Shown: piece after piece, positions 18,838 to 29,004 of the stretch
How the letters are laid out: each line of letters begins with the position of its first letter
How positions within the stretch are numbered: the first letter of the stretch is position 1
NCBI RefSeq assembly: GCF_001698815.1
Contig: NZ_LGSI01000038.1
Span: 58,023-122,022 of the forward strand
Direction: 5' to 3'
Length of the DNA stretch: 64,000 bases
Source of the DNA: Pseudomonas syringae
GTDB taxonomy: Bacteria > Pseudomonadota > Gammaproteobacteria > Pseudomonadales > Pseudomonadaceae
Translations under genes and position numbers: made by a program
The notes under the pieces: generated by a model
Databases searched by the model: none
What the model was told of the DNA's origin: nothing
What the model saw: only the letters and a program-made list of their open reading frames with translations

Positions 18838-20092
18838 CAGTGGGTTTTCTGCCAATCTGGGTACCAACAGCCTGACCGCCAACCTCCTGCGTCGCGGGGT
18901 GCTGCGCCAGTTGGAGAAGTTACGCGCCGGGCAACTGATCGTCGTCGAAGGCGACGAGCGTCATGTGTTCGGCAGGGCTGGCGCGCTGTTGCAGGGTGAA
19001 ATTCATGTGCAGGACTCGGCCACCTGGGGCATGGTCGCCAGCTCGGGTTCGATTGGTGCGGGAGAAGCCTTTATTCATGGTTACTGGACTTCGCCGGACC
19101 TGACCGCAGTGATCCGGGTTTTCGTCAGCAATCTGGATGTGCTCGATGGCATGGAAGGCGGCATGGCGCGTCTTGGGCGGCCGTTCATTCAGAGCCTGCA
19201 CTGGCTCAATCGCAACACGCGGGAAGGCTCGCAGAAAAACATCGCGGCACACTACGATCTGGGCAACGAGCTGTTCGAGCAATTCCTCGACCCGACCATG
19301 ATGTATTCCGCCGCACAGTTCCTCACCCCCGATGACACGCTGGAGCAGGCGCAGCTGAACAAGCTGGAGCGCATCTGTCAGAAACTGGTGCTCAAACCGG
19401 ATGACCACTTGCTGGAAATCGGCACCGGCTGGGGCAGCATGGCGATCTATGCGGCCCAGAATTACGGTTGCCAAGTCACCACCACGACCCTGTCGAAAGA
19501 GCAATTCGCCTACACCGAAAAGCGCATCAGCCAACTGGGTCTGCAGGATCGAATCACCTTGCTGCTCAAGGACTACCGCGACCTGACCGGGCAGTTCGAC
19601 AAGCTGGTTTCCATCGAGATGATCGAAGCAGTCGGCCATCGGTTCCTGCCGACCTATTTCAAGCAGTGTTCGCATCTGCTCAAGGACAACGGCTTGATGC
19701 TGCTGCAAGCCATCACCATTCGTGAGCAGCGCTACGAGCAAGCCAAGCGCAGTGTCGACTTCATTCAGCGCTATATATTCCCCGGCGGCGCGTTGCCGTC
19801 TGTGCATAAAATGATCGAAATCGTCGGCCGTGATACCGACATGAACCTGCTGCATATGGAAGATTTCGGCCTGCACTACGCGCGCACCTTGCGCTTGTGG
19901 CACGAGAACTTCAGCCACGCTCATGGCTATTTGATGGAACTGGGTTACGACGACTACTTCCTGCGCCTGTGGGAGTTTTACCTGTGTTATTGCGAAGGTG
20001 GTTTCCTGGAACGCACCATCGGCACGGCGCAACTGCTGTTGGCCAAACCGGCCGCCTTGCCGCAACCGCTGCTCGGTCGCTTCGATGCTTAA
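18824..20092 (+). CDS. Cyclopropane-fatty-acid-synthase-family SAM methyltransferase
   Basis: A 422-residue protein acting on unsaturated acyl chains of membrane phospholipids. Key segments are AAHYDLGNELFEQFLD (142-156), the SAM motif LLEIGTGWGSMAIYAA (about 196-211) and SIEMIEAVGHRFLPTYF with the conserved Glu. At the position of the YSCAYW block of classical Cfa it has YSAAQF, so the Cys there is an Ala. Together with its neighbours it fits the methyltransferase of furan or methylated fatty acid synthesis (UfaM-like) better than a general cyclopropane synthase. It overlaps the DUF1365 gene by 14 bases. Confidence 0.85.
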   Translation: MKSSSSGFSANLGTNSLTANLLRRGVLRQLEKLRAGQLIVVEGDERHVFGRAGALLQGEIHVQDSATWGMVASSGSIGAGEAFIHGYWTSPDLTAVIRVFVSNLDVLDGMEGGMARLGRPFIQSLHWLNRNTREGSQKNIAAHYDLGNELFEQFLDPTMMYSAAQFLTPDDTLEQAQLNKLERICQKLVLKPDDHLLEIGTGWGSMAIYAAQNYGCQVTTTTLSKEQFAYTEKRISQLGLQDRITLLLKDYRDLTGQFDKLVSIEMIEAVGHRFLPTYFKQCSHLLKDNGLMLLQAITIREQRYEQAKRSVDFIQRYIFPGGALPSVHKMIEIVGRDTDMNLLHMEDFGLHYARTLRLWHENFSHAHGYLMELGYDDYFLRLWEFYLCYCEGGFLERTIGTAQLLLAKPAALPQPLLGRFDA

Positions 20093-20624
20093 GCAAATCG
20101 CCAACGCCGTGCTGTTCCAGACGGGCTGGTTCGCCTGTGTCATCGGTGGCGACAGTTATTGGTTGCTGATCCCGATCAGCGTACTGATCGTGCATCTGCT
20201 GTGGATAAGTTCCTGGGCAGCAGAAGGCAAGCTGCTGCTGTGGATAACCGGGCTGGGCACCCTTCTCGACAGCGTGTTGTTGATGCTGGGTGTGTTTGAT
20301 TTTGATGCGGGCGGCCCGTTGATTCCGCTATGGCTGATGCTGCTGTGGGCGGTACTGGCGACGACCTTGAATCACTGCCTGAGCTGGACCGCCAAACCCT
20401 GGTGGCGCGCCAGCCTGCTGGGCGCGGTCGGCGGGCCGATGTCGTATTACGCCGGTGCGCAATTGGCAGGCGTGCATCTGCCGCTTGGCTTGTGGCCGAG
20501 CATGCTGGTTCTGGCGTTGATCTGGGCGGTGGTTTTCCCATGCCTGCAATGGCTGGCCGGGTATTTTCGGGCGCTGCGGCCCGATCAACTGCGCGGGCAC
20601 CGGTCAGGCATTCCACACGAGTGA
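20085..20624 (+). CDS. DUF2878 membrane protein
   Basis: A 179-residue integral membrane protein with five or six hydrophobic segments, very rich in Trp and Leu (e.g. WLLIPISVLIVHLLW). It matches the DUF2878 family, usually found at the end of the Cfa/DUF1365 gene set. The ATG at 20085 overlaps the methyltransferase stop by 8 bases. It may hold the lipid-modifying enzymes at the membrane, but no data support a specific role. Confidence 0.82.
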   Translation: MLKQIANAVLFQTGWFACVIGGDSYWLLIPISVLIVHLLWISSWAAEGKLLLWITGLGTLLDSVLLMLGVFDFDAGGPLIPLWLMLLWAVLATTLNHCLSWTAKPWWRASLLGAVGGPMSYYAGAQLAGVHLPLGLWPSMLVLALIWAVVFPCLQWLAGYFRALRPDQLRGHRSGIPHE

Positions 20625-20650
20625 CCTGTGCTGGCATACACTGCGCGCCT

Positions 20651-20965
20651 ATGACGCTGACCCTGATCCCGACCAATCAAATCCCCACAGAAACCGCAGT
20701 TACCTGCTCGACCTGTGCGGCCTGCTGCTGCCAGCTGGAAGTGATGCTGATCACCGACACCGGCGTGCCTGAACGCTACATCGACAATGACGATTGGGGC
20801 GGCGAAGTCATGCTGCGCCTGGATGATGGCTGGTGTGCAGCACTGGATCGCAACACCATGATGTGCACGATCTATGAAAAGCGACCGCTGATCTGCCGCG
20901 AGTTCGAGACGGGCTCGGAAGATTGCATGAATGAGCGGCGAGGGATTGAGACCGCTTATTTATAA
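20651..20965 (+). CDS. YkgJ-family cysteine cluster protein
   Basis: A 104-residue protein with eight or more Cys: CSTCAACCC near the N-terminus, then single Cys at GWCAAL, MMCTIYEKRPLICREFE and EDC near the end. This is the CxxCxxCC ... C ... RPxxCR pattern of the YkgJ/UPF0153 zinc or iron-binding family. The start ATG 20651 lies 26 bases after the DUF2878 stop, so it may be the last gene of the light operon or a separate unit. Function unknown. Confidence 0.82.
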   Translation: MTLTLIPTNQIPTETAVTCSTCAACCCQLEVMLITDTGVPERYIDNDDWGGEVMLRLDDGWCAALDRNTMMCTIYEKRPLICREFETGSEDCMNERRGIETAYL

Positions 20966-20973
20966 GCCCGGCA

Positions 20974-21028
20974 CCGTAGGACCGGCTTTAGCCGGGAGAA
21001 TGCCCTCCCGGCTAAAGCCGGTCCTACA
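20974..21028. repeat. REP inverted pair (GTAGGACCGGCTT type)
   Basis: Nearly perfect inverted pair of the same family as 5767-5822, between the convergent cysteine-cluster and pagL genes. Confidence 0.9.
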
Positions 21029-21046
21029 GACAAATGCAGTAATAGC

Positions 21047-21565
21047 TTACAGCGGCATCGTGTAATGCAACGCGTAGCTTTCAATACCATCGTTTGGCTC
21101 TTTGAGCCCCGCGTTTGAATAGTGAGTTGCACGGATACCGACTTCATGTCCGCCGGCAAAGCGTAGACCGAAGCCGATGCGATCTTCAAAGTTGAAGGCC
21201 GAACCCAGTTTGTTGTTTTCTACTTGCGTGTGGGAAAAAACCGCTACACCGATGCCAGCTTCTATGTAGGGCTTGACCGTTTCGCCGGAAAACTCATAAA
21301 CGAACACCGGGGAAAACGACAGGCTGTTGTTGCTTGAGCGTTTGTCGCCATCCCAGTACGTGTAGGCCCCGTCCCAATAGCCCGTCAGGCGGCCTACATC
21401 GCTCTGCAGCCAGCTCTTGTCCCAATCAAACTTCATACCCAGCCGATAGGTTTGTGTTTCTTCGCCGGTTTGACCCACCGAGAACTCGACACCTGCGGCT
21501 TGAGCGGTTGTATTGACCCCCGCGAGTGCGGCCGCAATCGCGGCCAAACAAAGAAGACGCTTCAT
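21047..21565 (-). CDS. pagL: Lipid A 3-O-deacylase PagL
   Basis: A 172-residue outer-membrane beta-barrel enzyme that removes the 3-O-acyl chain from lipid A. The signal peptide MKRLLCLAAIAAALAGVNTT ends at AQA (about residue 23). The catalytic triad is in place: His148 and Ser150 in ATHYSNAG, and Glu162 twelve residues after the Ser, the same spacing as in P. aeruginosa PagL. The terminal Leu fits barrel insertion less well than the usual Phe. It is monocistronic, with a REP pair downstream. Gene order matches PA4661. Confidence 0.92.
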   Translation of the reverse strand: MKRLLCLAAIAAALAGVNTTAQAAGVEFSVGQTGEETQTYRLGMKFDWDKSWLQSDVGRLTGYWDGAYTYWDGDKRSSNNSLSFSPVFVYEFSGETVKPYIEAGIGVAVFSHTQVENNKLGSAFNFEDRIGFGLRFAGGHEVGIRATHYSNAGLKEPNDGIESYALHYTMPL

Positions 21566-21678
21566 CAGAAACTTCCTACTCGATTGCAGTTATAAGGATT
21601 TTTTACTTCACCAGATTCGCTATAGAAATCCGGAGCCGCACGATAGTTCAGTGCAAAACAATGCATTTCACGATTTTT

Positions 21679-22479
21679 TTACAAATCGAAGCTTCTCACA
21701 CTGTCAGATTTTTTCCAGAGTACAGGTAGGATGTTTCTGAATTTATTTGGATTCGCACTTGTCCAGAACAGCGTTTCCCGAGCAGGAATATTGGCCAACA
21801 AGTCGCTCTGGGTCAGCAGTCGCTGGAGTTGCCGGGCAACTGCGCTGCCCGTGTCGATCAGGCTGATCGATTCCGGGATCATTTCGCGCAGCAATGGCTT
21901 GAGGAAGGGATAGTGGGTGCAGCCGAGGATGATGGTGTCGCAGCCTTCGGCCAGCAGCGGATCAACGTAGCTTTGCAGCAATGCGCGGATGGTCGGGCTG
22001 AACAGATCGCCGGTCTCGATCAACTCCACCAGGCCAGGGCATGGTTGAGTGACGACACGCACATCGCCAGCAAAACGATCAAGCAAAGCAGCAAATTTGG
22101 CGCTTTGCAGGGTGCCGGTGGTGGCCAATACGCCGACCACGCCGCTGCGAGTGGCAGCAGCCGCTGGCTTTACCGCAGGCTCCATGCCGACGATTGGCCA
22201 GTCCGGGTAACGCTCGCGCAATTGGGCTGCGGCGGCAGCGGTCGCCGTATTGCACGCCAGGACCAGCGCCTTGGCGCCTTGCTGGCGAAAAAAATCGGCA
22301 ATGATCAGGCAGCGCTGACGAATGAATTCCGGGGTTTTCTCGCCATACGGGATATGCCCGCAATCGGCGACGTACAGCAGCGACTCATTCGGCAGCAGGC
22401 TGCGGATTTCACCCAGCACTGACAACCCGCCGACACCGGAATCGAAAACACCTACCGGTGCATCACTCGCTCTACTCAT
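21679..22479 (-). CDS. murI: Glutamate racemase
   Basis: A 266-residue enzyme making D-glutamate for peptidoglycan. [14 protein letters not shown] at the N-terminus and the two catalytic cysteines, Cys76 in ACNTAT and Cys187 in LGCTHYPF, are intact. The start ATG 22479 overlaps the moeB stop by 8 bases; the longer frame to 22527 would lie within moeB. It is the last gene of the hemA-prfA-prmC-moeB-murI run. Confidence 0.94.
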   Translation of the reverse strand: MSRASDAPVGVFDSGVGGLSVLGEIRSLLPNESLLYVADCGHIPYGEKTPEFIRQRCLIIADFFRQQGAKALVLACNTATAAAAAQLRERYPDWPIVGMEPAVKPAAAATRSGVVGVLATTGTLQSAKFAALLDRFAGDVRVVTQPCPGLVELIETGDLFSPTIRALLQSYVDPLLAEGCDTIILGCTHYPFLKPLLREMIPESISLIDTGSAVARQLQRLLTQSDLLANIPARETLFWTSANPNKFRNILPVLWKKSDSVRSFDL

Positions 22480-23242
22480 GCTTGCCCTGTTCGTTGGCTG
22501 CTCCACAGACACTGCATCCCGGATCACGCTTGACCTTCAATTCGCGAAAACGGGTGGTCAACGCATCGATCAATAACAGGCGTCCCACCAACGGTTCGCC
22601 GAATCCAGCCAGCAGCTTCAGCGCCTCAAGGGCTTGCAGACTGCCCACCAATCCGACCAGCGGGCCGATCACCCCGGCTTCGCTGCAGGTCAGTTCGGCT
22701 TCGCTACCGTGGCCGTATAAACAGTGGTAGCACGGGCTCTCAGGACGGCGTGGATCGAACACCGACAACTGCCCTTCCAGACGAATCGCGGCGCCGCTGA
22801 CCAAGGGTTTGCGACCCGCAACACAGGCCGCGTTGACTGCGCCACGGGTGGCAAAGTTATCCGAGCAGTCGAGTACCAGATCCACGGCATCAACGGCCAC
22901 AGCGAGGGAATCATCGTCCAGGGCGCGGCGATGAGCGACCAGCTTGATTTCGGGATTGATCGCCGTCAGCCGGGCAATGGCCGAATCGACCTTGCTCAAC
23001 CCGACGCTGGAAGTGTCATGAATGATCTGGCGTTGCAGGTTGGTCAGGTCGACCGTGTCGAAATCCGCCAGATGGAGCTCGCCAACGCCCGCCGCTGCCA
23101 GGTACAACGCCACGGGCGAACCCAGGCCACCGAGGCCGACGATCAATACCCGGCTTTGCTTGAGGCGCAACTGGCCGTCGATGTCGACATGCTGCAACAG
23201 AATCTGTCGGCTATAGCGCAACAGCTCCGCGTCAGTCAGCAC
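22472..23242 (-). CDS. moeB: Molybdopterin-synthase adenylyltransferase (ThiF/MoeB family)
   Basis: A 256-residue E1-like enzyme that adenylates the C-terminal Gly of MoaD-type sulfur carriers. Features are [16 protein letters not shown], the nucleotide motif [20 protein letters not shown], the DLTNLQRQI arginine finger region and zinc Cys pairs CYHC and CSVC. The start is a GTG overlapping the prmC stop (GTGCTGA, 7 bases). The active-site Cys segment is [15 protein letters not shown]. MoeB and ThiF cannot be separated with certainty by eye; placement with hemK and prfA favours moeB as in P. aeruginosa. Confidence 0.88.
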   Translation of the reverse strand: MLTDAELLRYSRQILLQHVDIDGQLRLKQSRVLIVGLGGLGSPVALYLAAAGVGELHLADFDTVDLTNLQRQIIHDTSSVGLSKVDSAIARLTAINPEIKLVAHRRALDDDSLAVAVDAVDLVLDCSDNFATRGAVNAACVAGRKPLVSGAAIRLEGQLSVFDPRRPESPCYHCLYGHGSEAELTCSEAGVIGPLVGLVGSLQALEALKLLAGFGEPLVGRLLLIDALTTRFRELKVKRDPGCSVCGAANEQGKHE

Positions 23243-24069
23243 GGCATGCGCCCGAAGGTGATGCGTTCGTGCTCGCCCAGATCGCGGCGGGTCTGGATTT
23301 TTTCGAAACCATGGCTGCTCAACAGATCGCGCACGGCTACACCCTGATCGTAACCATGCTCCAGCAGCAACCAGCCACCGGCGTTCAGGTGTGCCGGAGC
23401 CTGATCGACGATCAAGCGCAGATCATCCAGACCATCGGCACCGGCGACCAGCGCGCTGCTGGGCTCGAAACGCACGTCCCCGGCGACCAGGTGCGGATCT
23501 TCCGAAGCGATATAAGGCGGGTTGCTGATGATCACGTCGAACTGCTGGCCTTCGATGGCACTGAACCAATGGCTGTTCAGGACCTTGGCGTTGTCCAGGT
23601 GCAGACGCTGGCGATTGCGCTCGGCAAGGGCAACGGCTTCGATCACCCGATCCACCGCCGTCACCTGCCAGAGCGGACGCTCGCTGGCCAGTGCCAGGGC
23701 GATTGCGCCAGTGCCGGTGCCCAGATCCAGAACTTTGGTCGGGGCAAAGCCCGGTACCAGTTCCAGTGTCGCCTCGACCAGCATTTCGGTTTCCGGACGA
23801 GGGATCAGCGTGTGTGGCGCCACTTCCAGGTCGAGCTTCCAGAAACCCTGCTGGCCAAGAATGTAGGCCACCGGTTCGCCGGTCCGGCGCCGTTGCAGAT
23901 ACGACGCGAAGGTCAGCGCGGCTTCGCTGCTGACGATGCGCTCCGGCCACGTGTGCAGAAAACTGCGCGGTTTACCCAGCGCGGCGGCCAGTAACAATTC
24001 GACATCCAGACGCGCGGTCGGCGAATCGGGAAGCTCTGCGCTTCTTAACAAGCTGGCGATGATGGTCAT
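23236..24069 (-). CDS. prmC: Peptide chain release factor N5-glutamine methyltransferase
   Basis: A 277-residue SAM methyltransferase that modifies the GGQ glutamine of release factors. The N-terminal substrate domain is followed by SAM motif VLDLGTGTGAIALALA (about 113-128) and the catalytic NPPY (183-186) in VIISNPPYIASEDP. ATG abuts the prfA stop with no gap, so enzyme and substrate are translated from one message. Confidence 0.95.
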   Translation of the reverse strand: MTIIASLLRSAELPDSPTARLDVELLLAAALGKPRSFLHTWPERIVSSEAALTFASYLQRRRTGEPVAYILGQQGFWKLDLEVAPHTLIPRPETEMLVEATLELVPGFAPTKVLDLGTGTGAIALALASERPLWQVTAVDRVIEAVALAERNRQRLHLDNAKVLNSHWFSAIEGQQFDVIISNPPYIASEDPHLVAGDVRFEPSSALVAGADGLDDLRLIVDQAPAHLNAGGWLLLEHGYDQGVAVRDLLSSHGFEKIQTRRDLGEHERITFGRMPC

Positions 24070-25152
24070 TTACTCACCCAATGCCGCAAGTTGATCTGCC
24101 TGATATTCGGCGAGCAGCGGCTCTATCACTGCATCGACTCCGCCGGCCAAAACTTCATCCAGCGAATACAAGGTCAGATTGATGCGGTGGTCCGTTACTC
24201 GCCCCTGAGGGAAATTGTAGGTCCGAATGCGTTCGGATCGATCACCCGAACCCACCAGCAGTTTACGCTCGCTGGCGATTGCGTTGGCGGCTGCGCTGGT
24301 TTGCTGATCGTTGAGTTTGGCAGATAACCAGGACATCGCGCGGGCGCGGTTCTTGTGCTGCGAACGCTCTTCCTGACATTCGACGACGATACCCGACGGA
24401 AGATGGGTAATGCGCACTGCCGAGTCGGTCTTGTTCACGTGCTGACCGCCGGCACCGGAAGATTTGTAGGTATCGACACGCAAGTCCGACGGGTTGATCT
24501 CAATGACTTGATGCTCATCGGGCTCCGGCAACACCGCGACGGTACATGCCGAGGTGTGGATACGACCCTGGGATTCGGTCTCGGGGACACGCTGCACACG
24601 GTGCGCGCCGGATTCGAACTTGAGCTTGCCGTAAACGTTCTCGCCTTCGACCCGGGCAATCACTTCTTTATAGCCGCCATGCTCGCCGATGTTTTCCGAG
24701 AGGATCTCCACCCGCCAGCCACGCCGCTCGGCGTAACGCGAATACATGCGGAACAGGTCGCCGGAGAAAATCGCCGCCTCGTCGCCACCGGTACCGGCAC
24801 GAATTTCGAGGAACACGTTGCGTCCGTCGTTGGGGTCCTTGGGCAACAACATGCGTTGCAGCTGGCTTTCCAGTTCGACCAGCAATTGCCTGGTCTCGCG
24901 GACTTCCTCGACGGCCATTTCACGCATGTCCGGATCGCTGTCCTTGAGCAGCGCCTGCGCGCCGTCCAGGTCAGCCAAGGCCTTGAGCAACTGTTTATAG
25001 GCCTCGACGATCGGCTCGACCTCGGCGTATTCCCGGGAATAGGCGCGAAATTTGTTCTGGTCGGAAATGACTTCCGCATCGCCAAGCAACGCAGTCAATT
25101 CCTCGAAACGGTCGCTGAGGATATCCAGCTTATTGAGCAGTGACGCTTTCAT
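24070..25152 (-). CDS. prfA: Peptide chain release factor 1
   Basis: A 360-residue RF1, recognising UAA and UAG stop codons. The PxT discriminator reads PET (190-192) and the peptidyl-hydrolysis motif GGQ is at 235-237 within [10 protein letters not shown]. Full normal length with no frameshift. The start ATG overlaps the hemA stop by 4 bases (ATGA). Confidence 0.97.
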   Translation of the reverse strand: MKASLLNKLDILSDRFEELTALLGDAEVISDQNKFRAYSREYAEVEPIVEAYKQLLKALADLDGAQALLKDSDPDMREMAVEEVRETRQLLVELESQLQRMLLPKDPNDGRNVFLEIRAGTGGDEAAIFSGDLFRMYSRYAERRGWRVEILSENIGEHGGYKEVIARVEGENVYGKLKFESGAHRVQRVPETESQGRIHTSACTVAVLPEPDEHQVIEINPSDLRVDTYKSSGAGGQHVNKTDSAVRITHLPSGIVVECQEERSQHKNRARAMSWLSAKLNDQQTSAAANAIASERKLLVGSGDRSERIRTYNFPQGRVTDHRINLTLYSLDEVLAGGVDAVIEPLLAEYQADQLAALGE

Positions 25153-26426
25153 TGCGGGGGTTTATCCGTCGAGCCCTCGTTAAGGGCAAAAAGTTCCTGG
25201 GCCATGGCCAGCGCATCGAGGCGACCTTCAGCAGACAGTTTTTTCAGTTGCACGCTGGGCGCATGCATCAATTTGTTGGTCAGGCCGCGCGCCAGTTGCA
25301 CCAGCACCTCTTCGGCATTGGCACCGTTGGCCAGCATGCGTTGCGCCTTGAGCAGCTCTTCGTCACGCAGGCGTTCGCTCTGCTGGCGATAAGCCCGGAG
25401 CACATCGACCGCAGCCAGTTCGCGCAGACGGAACATGAATTCGTCGGCGCCAATGGTCACCAGCTGCTCGGCAGCCATCGCGGCGCCCTGACGGCTTTTC
25501 AGGTTTTCGGCGACCACTTCGTGCAGGTCGTCGACGGTATACAGGTAAACGTCGTCCAGTTCGCCGACTTCCGGCTCGATATCCCGAGGTACGGCAATAT
25601 CGACCATAAAGATTGGTTTGTGCTTGCGCAGCTTGAGCGCGCTTTCCACCGCGCCCTTGCCCAGAATCGGCAACTGGCTGGCGGTGGAGCTGATCACGAT
25701 GTCGCTGTTGACCAGTTCGGCCGGGATATCCGCCAGCAAAACCGCGTGCGCGCCAAACTCAGCGGCCAGGATGCTGGCGCGTTCCAGAGTCCGGTTGGCG
25801 ACCACGATGCGCTTGACGCCCAGCTCGTGCAAATGGCGGGCGACCAGAGTGATGGTCTCCCCGGCGCCAATCAGCAAAGCCTGACTGCGCTGCAAATCAC
25901 TGAAGATCTGCTTGGCCAGGCTGACGGCGGCAAAAGCGACGGAAACCGGGTTTTCGCCGATGGCCGTGTCCGTGCGCACCTGTTTGGCGGCGCTGAACGT
26001 GGCCTGGAACAGCCGGCCCAGCAACGGACCGATGGTTCCGGCTTCCCGGGCCACGGCATAGGCTGATTTCATCTGGCCCAGGATCTGCGGTTCACCCAAC
26101 ACCAGAGAGTCGAGGCCTGATGCGACGCGCATCATGTGGCGCACGGCGGCATCGTCCTCGTGCACATAGGCACTGGCACGCAATTCTTCAAGGCTCAGCT
26201 GGTGATAGTCGGCCAGCCAGGCCAGGATGGATTCGGACGCGAGTTCATCGTGTTCGATGTACAACTCACTACGGTTGCAGGTCGAGAGGATCGCAGCTTC
26301 GCGGCTGTTGGTCAGGCGGCAGAGCTGCTGCAAGGCCTCAACCAACTGTTCAGGCGTAAATGCCACGCGCTCGCGGACGTCTACCGAGGCAGTCTTATGG
26401 TTAATACCAAGTGCAAGGAAGGCCAT
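25149..26426 (-). CDS. hemA: Glutamyl-tRNA reductase
   Basis: A 425-residue NADPH enzyme reducing Glu-tRNA to glutamate-1-semialdehyde, the first committed step of tetrapyrrole synthesis. The active-site Cys50 lies in [28 protein letters not shown] and the NADPH motif [16 protein letters not shown] are intact, followed by the C-terminal dimerisation helices. It is the first gene of the operon and is divergent from the TPR lipoprotein gene over a 226-base gap. Confidence 0.96.
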   Translation of the reverse strand: MAFLALGINHKTASVDVRERVAFTPEQLVEALQQLCRLTNSREAAILSTCNRSELYIEHDELASESILAWLADYHQLSLEELRASAYVHEDDAAVRHMMRVASGLDSLVLGEPQILGQMKSAYAVAREAGTIGPLLGRLFQATFSAAKQVRTDTAIGENPVSVAFAAVSLAKQIFSDLQRSQALLIGAGETITLVARHLHELGVKRIVVANRTLERASILAAEFGAHAVLLADIPAELVNSDIVISSTASQLPILGKGAVESALKLRKHKPIFMVDIAVPRDIEPEVGELDDVYLYTVDDLHEVVAENLKSRQGAAMAAEQLVTIGADEFMFRLRELAAVDVLRAYRQQSERLRDEELLKAQRMLANGANAEEVLVQLARGLTNKLMHAPSVQLKKLSAEGRLDALAMAQELFALNEGSTDKPPQ

Positions 26427-26652
26427 TCAAGGTCGCTGATGGTGACGTGAAGCCGGCAATTGTCCTACTTCAATAGATTCAGAACAACCACCGCAGACTA
26501 TTGTCCTAGTACAGCCACTGCATAAACGCCTCAAAACGGGACCTGCAGCCTGCAAAAAAACGCACACCCAGCAGTTTTCCAACCGGCTGTGGGTTTGCTT
26601 CCAGCCTTGTGTCATGATGCCCAGACCGCAGGTAAGTCGTCCCTTCTTATAT

Positions 26653-28380
26653 ATGAATAGATCCTCCGCGTTATTCCTCGCCCTTGTCTTTCTGAGCGGC
26701 TGCCAGTCGATGGCCCCCGTTGAACCACAGGCAACGCCTGTGCCGAAGGACACGACTCCAGCGCCTGACGCCAAGCCTCAGGTCTATGGATCGTTCACTC
26801 AGGAAACCTTTGTCAGCCTGCTGAGCGCCGAGCTCGCGGGCCAGCGCAATCGCTTCGATATCGCGCTGGACAACTACGTGACCCAGGCGATCAACACTCA
26901 GGATCCGGGTGTGTCCGAGCGCGCGTTCCGTATTGCCGAGTACCTGGGCGCCGATCAGGCTGCGCTGGACACCTCGCTGATCTGGGCCAGGAATGATCGA
27001 ACCAATCTTGAAGCCCAGCGCGCCGCCGCGATTCAGTTGGCTCGCGCCGGTCGCTATGACGACTCCATGGTCTACATGGAAAAAGTTCTTCAGGGTCAGG
27101 GCGATACACATTTCGATTTTCTTGCGCTGTCCGCTTCGGAAACCGATCCCGAGACGCGCAATGCGCTGCTTAAAAGCTTTGACCGGCTGCTCGCCAAATA
27201 CCCGAACAACGGCCAGCTGATTTTCGGCAAGGCGCTGCTGCTGCAACAGAACGGCGACGCCGAGAGTTCCCTGAAACTGCTTGAAGATAATCCGCCGAAA
27301 GAAGGTGAAGTTGCGCCGATCCTGCTGCGCGCCCGCCTCCTGCAAGGCATGGATCGCGGCAAGGAAGCGTTGCCGATCCTCGAAAAAAGCATCAAGAAAT
27401 ACCCGGACGACAAACGCCTGCGCCTGACTTACGCACGCATGCTGGTTGAACAGAACCGCATGGCGGACGCCAAGGTGCAGTTCTCCAGCCTGGTTCAGCA
27501 GTTTCCCGAAGACGACGATCTGCGCTACTCCCTGGCGCTGGTGTGCCTGGAAGCCAAGGCCTGGGACGAAGCGGCTGGCTATCTGGAAGACTTGATCGCC
27601 CGTGGCGCGCACGTCGACTCGGCGCACCTGAACCTTGGGCGCATCCACGAAGAACGCAACGATCCACAAAGCGCTCTGGCTGAATACGTTCAAGTTGGCC
27701 CCGGCTCCGATTTCCTTCCCGCGCAGCTGCGTCAGGCCGACATCCTGATGAACAACGGCAGCGCCGCCGAAGCCTCGAAGCGTCTTGCCGAAGCCCGCGA
27801 GGCACAACCCGATTATGCCATTCAGCTGTACCTGATCGAAGCCGAAACCCTGGCCAACAACAACCAGGCCGAACGCGGCTGGCAAGTGTTGAACCAGGCA
27901 CTCAAGCAATACCCGGACGATCTGAACCTGCTGTACACCCGAGCGATGCTGGCTGAAAAGCGCAACGATCTGGCGCAGATGGAAAAAGACCTGCGCACGA
28001 TTCTCAAGCGCGAGCCGGAAAACGTCATGGCCCTGAATGCCTTGGGTTACACCTTGTCGGATCGCACGACACGTTATGCCGAGGCCAAGGATCTGATCGA
28101 AAAAGCTCACACCCTGAACCCGGATGACCCGGCCGTTCTCGACAGCCTCGGCTGGGTGAACTACCGCCTGGGCAACCTGGACGAAGCTGAACGCCTGCTG
28201 CGCCTGGCCCTGGAACGCTTCCCGGACCACGAAGTGGCCGCCCACCTCGGTGAAGTGCTGTGGGCCAAAGGCGAGCAGCGTGAAGCCCGTAAAATCTGGG
28301 GAAAAGCCCTGGAACAGCAACCCGACAGCCCTATATTGCGCAGCACTTTGCGGCGCCTGACCGGATCCGAGACTCTTTAA
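26653..28380 (+). CDS. TPR-repeat lipoprotein (PA4667-like)
   Basis: A 575-residue lipoprotein with signal peptide and lipobox LSGC (Cys17), then many tetratricopeptide repeats; a clear pair near the C-terminus is [20 protein letters not shown] with [19 protein letters not shown]. It is likely anchored in a membrane facing the periplasm, as a protein-interaction scaffold. The start is ATG 26653, since the upstream in-frame ATG (26614) would hide the signal peptide. lolB follows after 4 bases, so a link to outer-membrane biogenesis is plausible but unproven. Confidence 0.88.
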   Translation: MNRSSALFLALVFLSGCQSMAPVEPQATPVPKDTTPAPDAKPQVYGSFTQETFVSLLSAELAGQRNRFDIALDNYVTQAINTQDPGVSERAFRIAEYLGADQAALDTSLIWARNDRTNLEAQRAAAIQLARAGRYDDSMVYMEKVLQGQGDTHFDFLALSASETDPETRNALLKSFDRLLAKYPNNGQLIFGKALLLQQNGDAESSLKLLEDNPPKEGEVAPILLRARLLQGMDRGKEALPILEKSIKKYPDDKRLRLTYARMLVEQNRMADAKVQFSSLVQQFPEDDDLRYSLALVCLEAKAWDEAAGYLEDLIARGAHVDSAHLNLGRIHEERNDPQSALAEYVQVGPGSDFLPAQLRQADILMNNGSAAEASKRLAEAREAQPDYAIQLYLIEAETLANNNQAERGWQVLNQALKQYPDDLNLLYTRAMLAEKRNDLAQMEKDLRTILKREPENVMALNALGYTLSDRTTRYAEAKDLIEKAHTLNPDDPAVLDSLGWVNYRLGNLDEAERLLRLALERFPDHEVAAHLGEVLWAKGEQREARKIWGKALEQQPDSPILRSTLRRLTGSETL

Positions 28381-28384
28381 TTCT

Positions 28385-29002
28385 ATGTTTTTGCGCCACG
28401 TAATTGTATTCAGCCTCATCGCCCTGCTCGCCGGCTGCGCCGGTATTTCTTCCCGTGAAGCCCTGGAGGGCAAGGGAGATCCGGCGCAATGGCGCCAGCA
28501 CAAACAGCAGTTGAGCAGCCTCGATGGCTGGCAGATCAACGGCAAGGTCGGCATCCGCGCGCCCAAGGATTCGGGCAGCGGTACGCTGTTCTGGCTGCAA
28601 CGTCAGGATTACTACGACATTCGCCTGTCCGGCCCACTGGGACGTGGCGCGGCTCGCCTGACCGGCCGCCCCGGCGCCGTCAGCCTGGAAGTCGCCAACC
28701 AGGGCCGCTACGAATCGCCGGACCCGGAAACACTCTTGCAGGATCAACTGGGCTGGAAACTGCCGGTCTCGCATCTGGTCTGGTGGGTACGCGGCCTTCC
28801 CGCACCGGACAGCAAAAGCCGTCTGCAGCTGGACGGCGACAGCCGCCTGGCAAGCCTCGAACAGGACGGCTGGCAGGTTGAATACCTAAGCTACGTCGAG
28901 CAGAACGGCTACTGGCTGCCCGAACGCGTCAAACTGCATGGTCAGGACCTCGATGTCACGCTGGTGATCAAGGACTGGCAACCGCGCAAACTGGGGCAAT
29001 AG
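28385..29002 (+). CDS. lolB: Outer-membrane lipoprotein receptor LolB
   Basis: A 205-residue lipoprotein with lipobox LAGC (Cys18) that accepts lipoproteins from LolA and inserts them into the outer membrane. [20 protein letters not shown] and [18 protein letters not shown] are typical LolB segments. It sits between the TPR gene (4-base gap) and ispE (2-base gap), the usual gammaproteobacterial order lolB-ispE-prs. Confidence 0.94.
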   Translation: MFLRHVIVFSLIALLAGCAGISSREALEGKGDPAQWRQHKQQLSSLDGWQINGKVGIRAPKDSGSGTLFWLQRQDYYDIRLSGPLGRGAARLTGRPGAVSLEVANQGRYESPDPETLLQDQLGWKLPVSHLVWWVRGLPAPDSKSRLQLDGDSRLASLEQDGWQVEYLSYVEQNGYWLPERVKLHGQDLDVTLVIKDWQPRKLGQ

Positions 29003-29004
29003 CC

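Noticed and set aside
26671..28566. Long open frame on the minus strand (631 codons) opposite the TPR lipoprotein gene
   Set aside because: It is the antisense shadow of a GC-rich gene with a clear lipobox and TPR repeats; it has no ribosome site and no recognisable domain.
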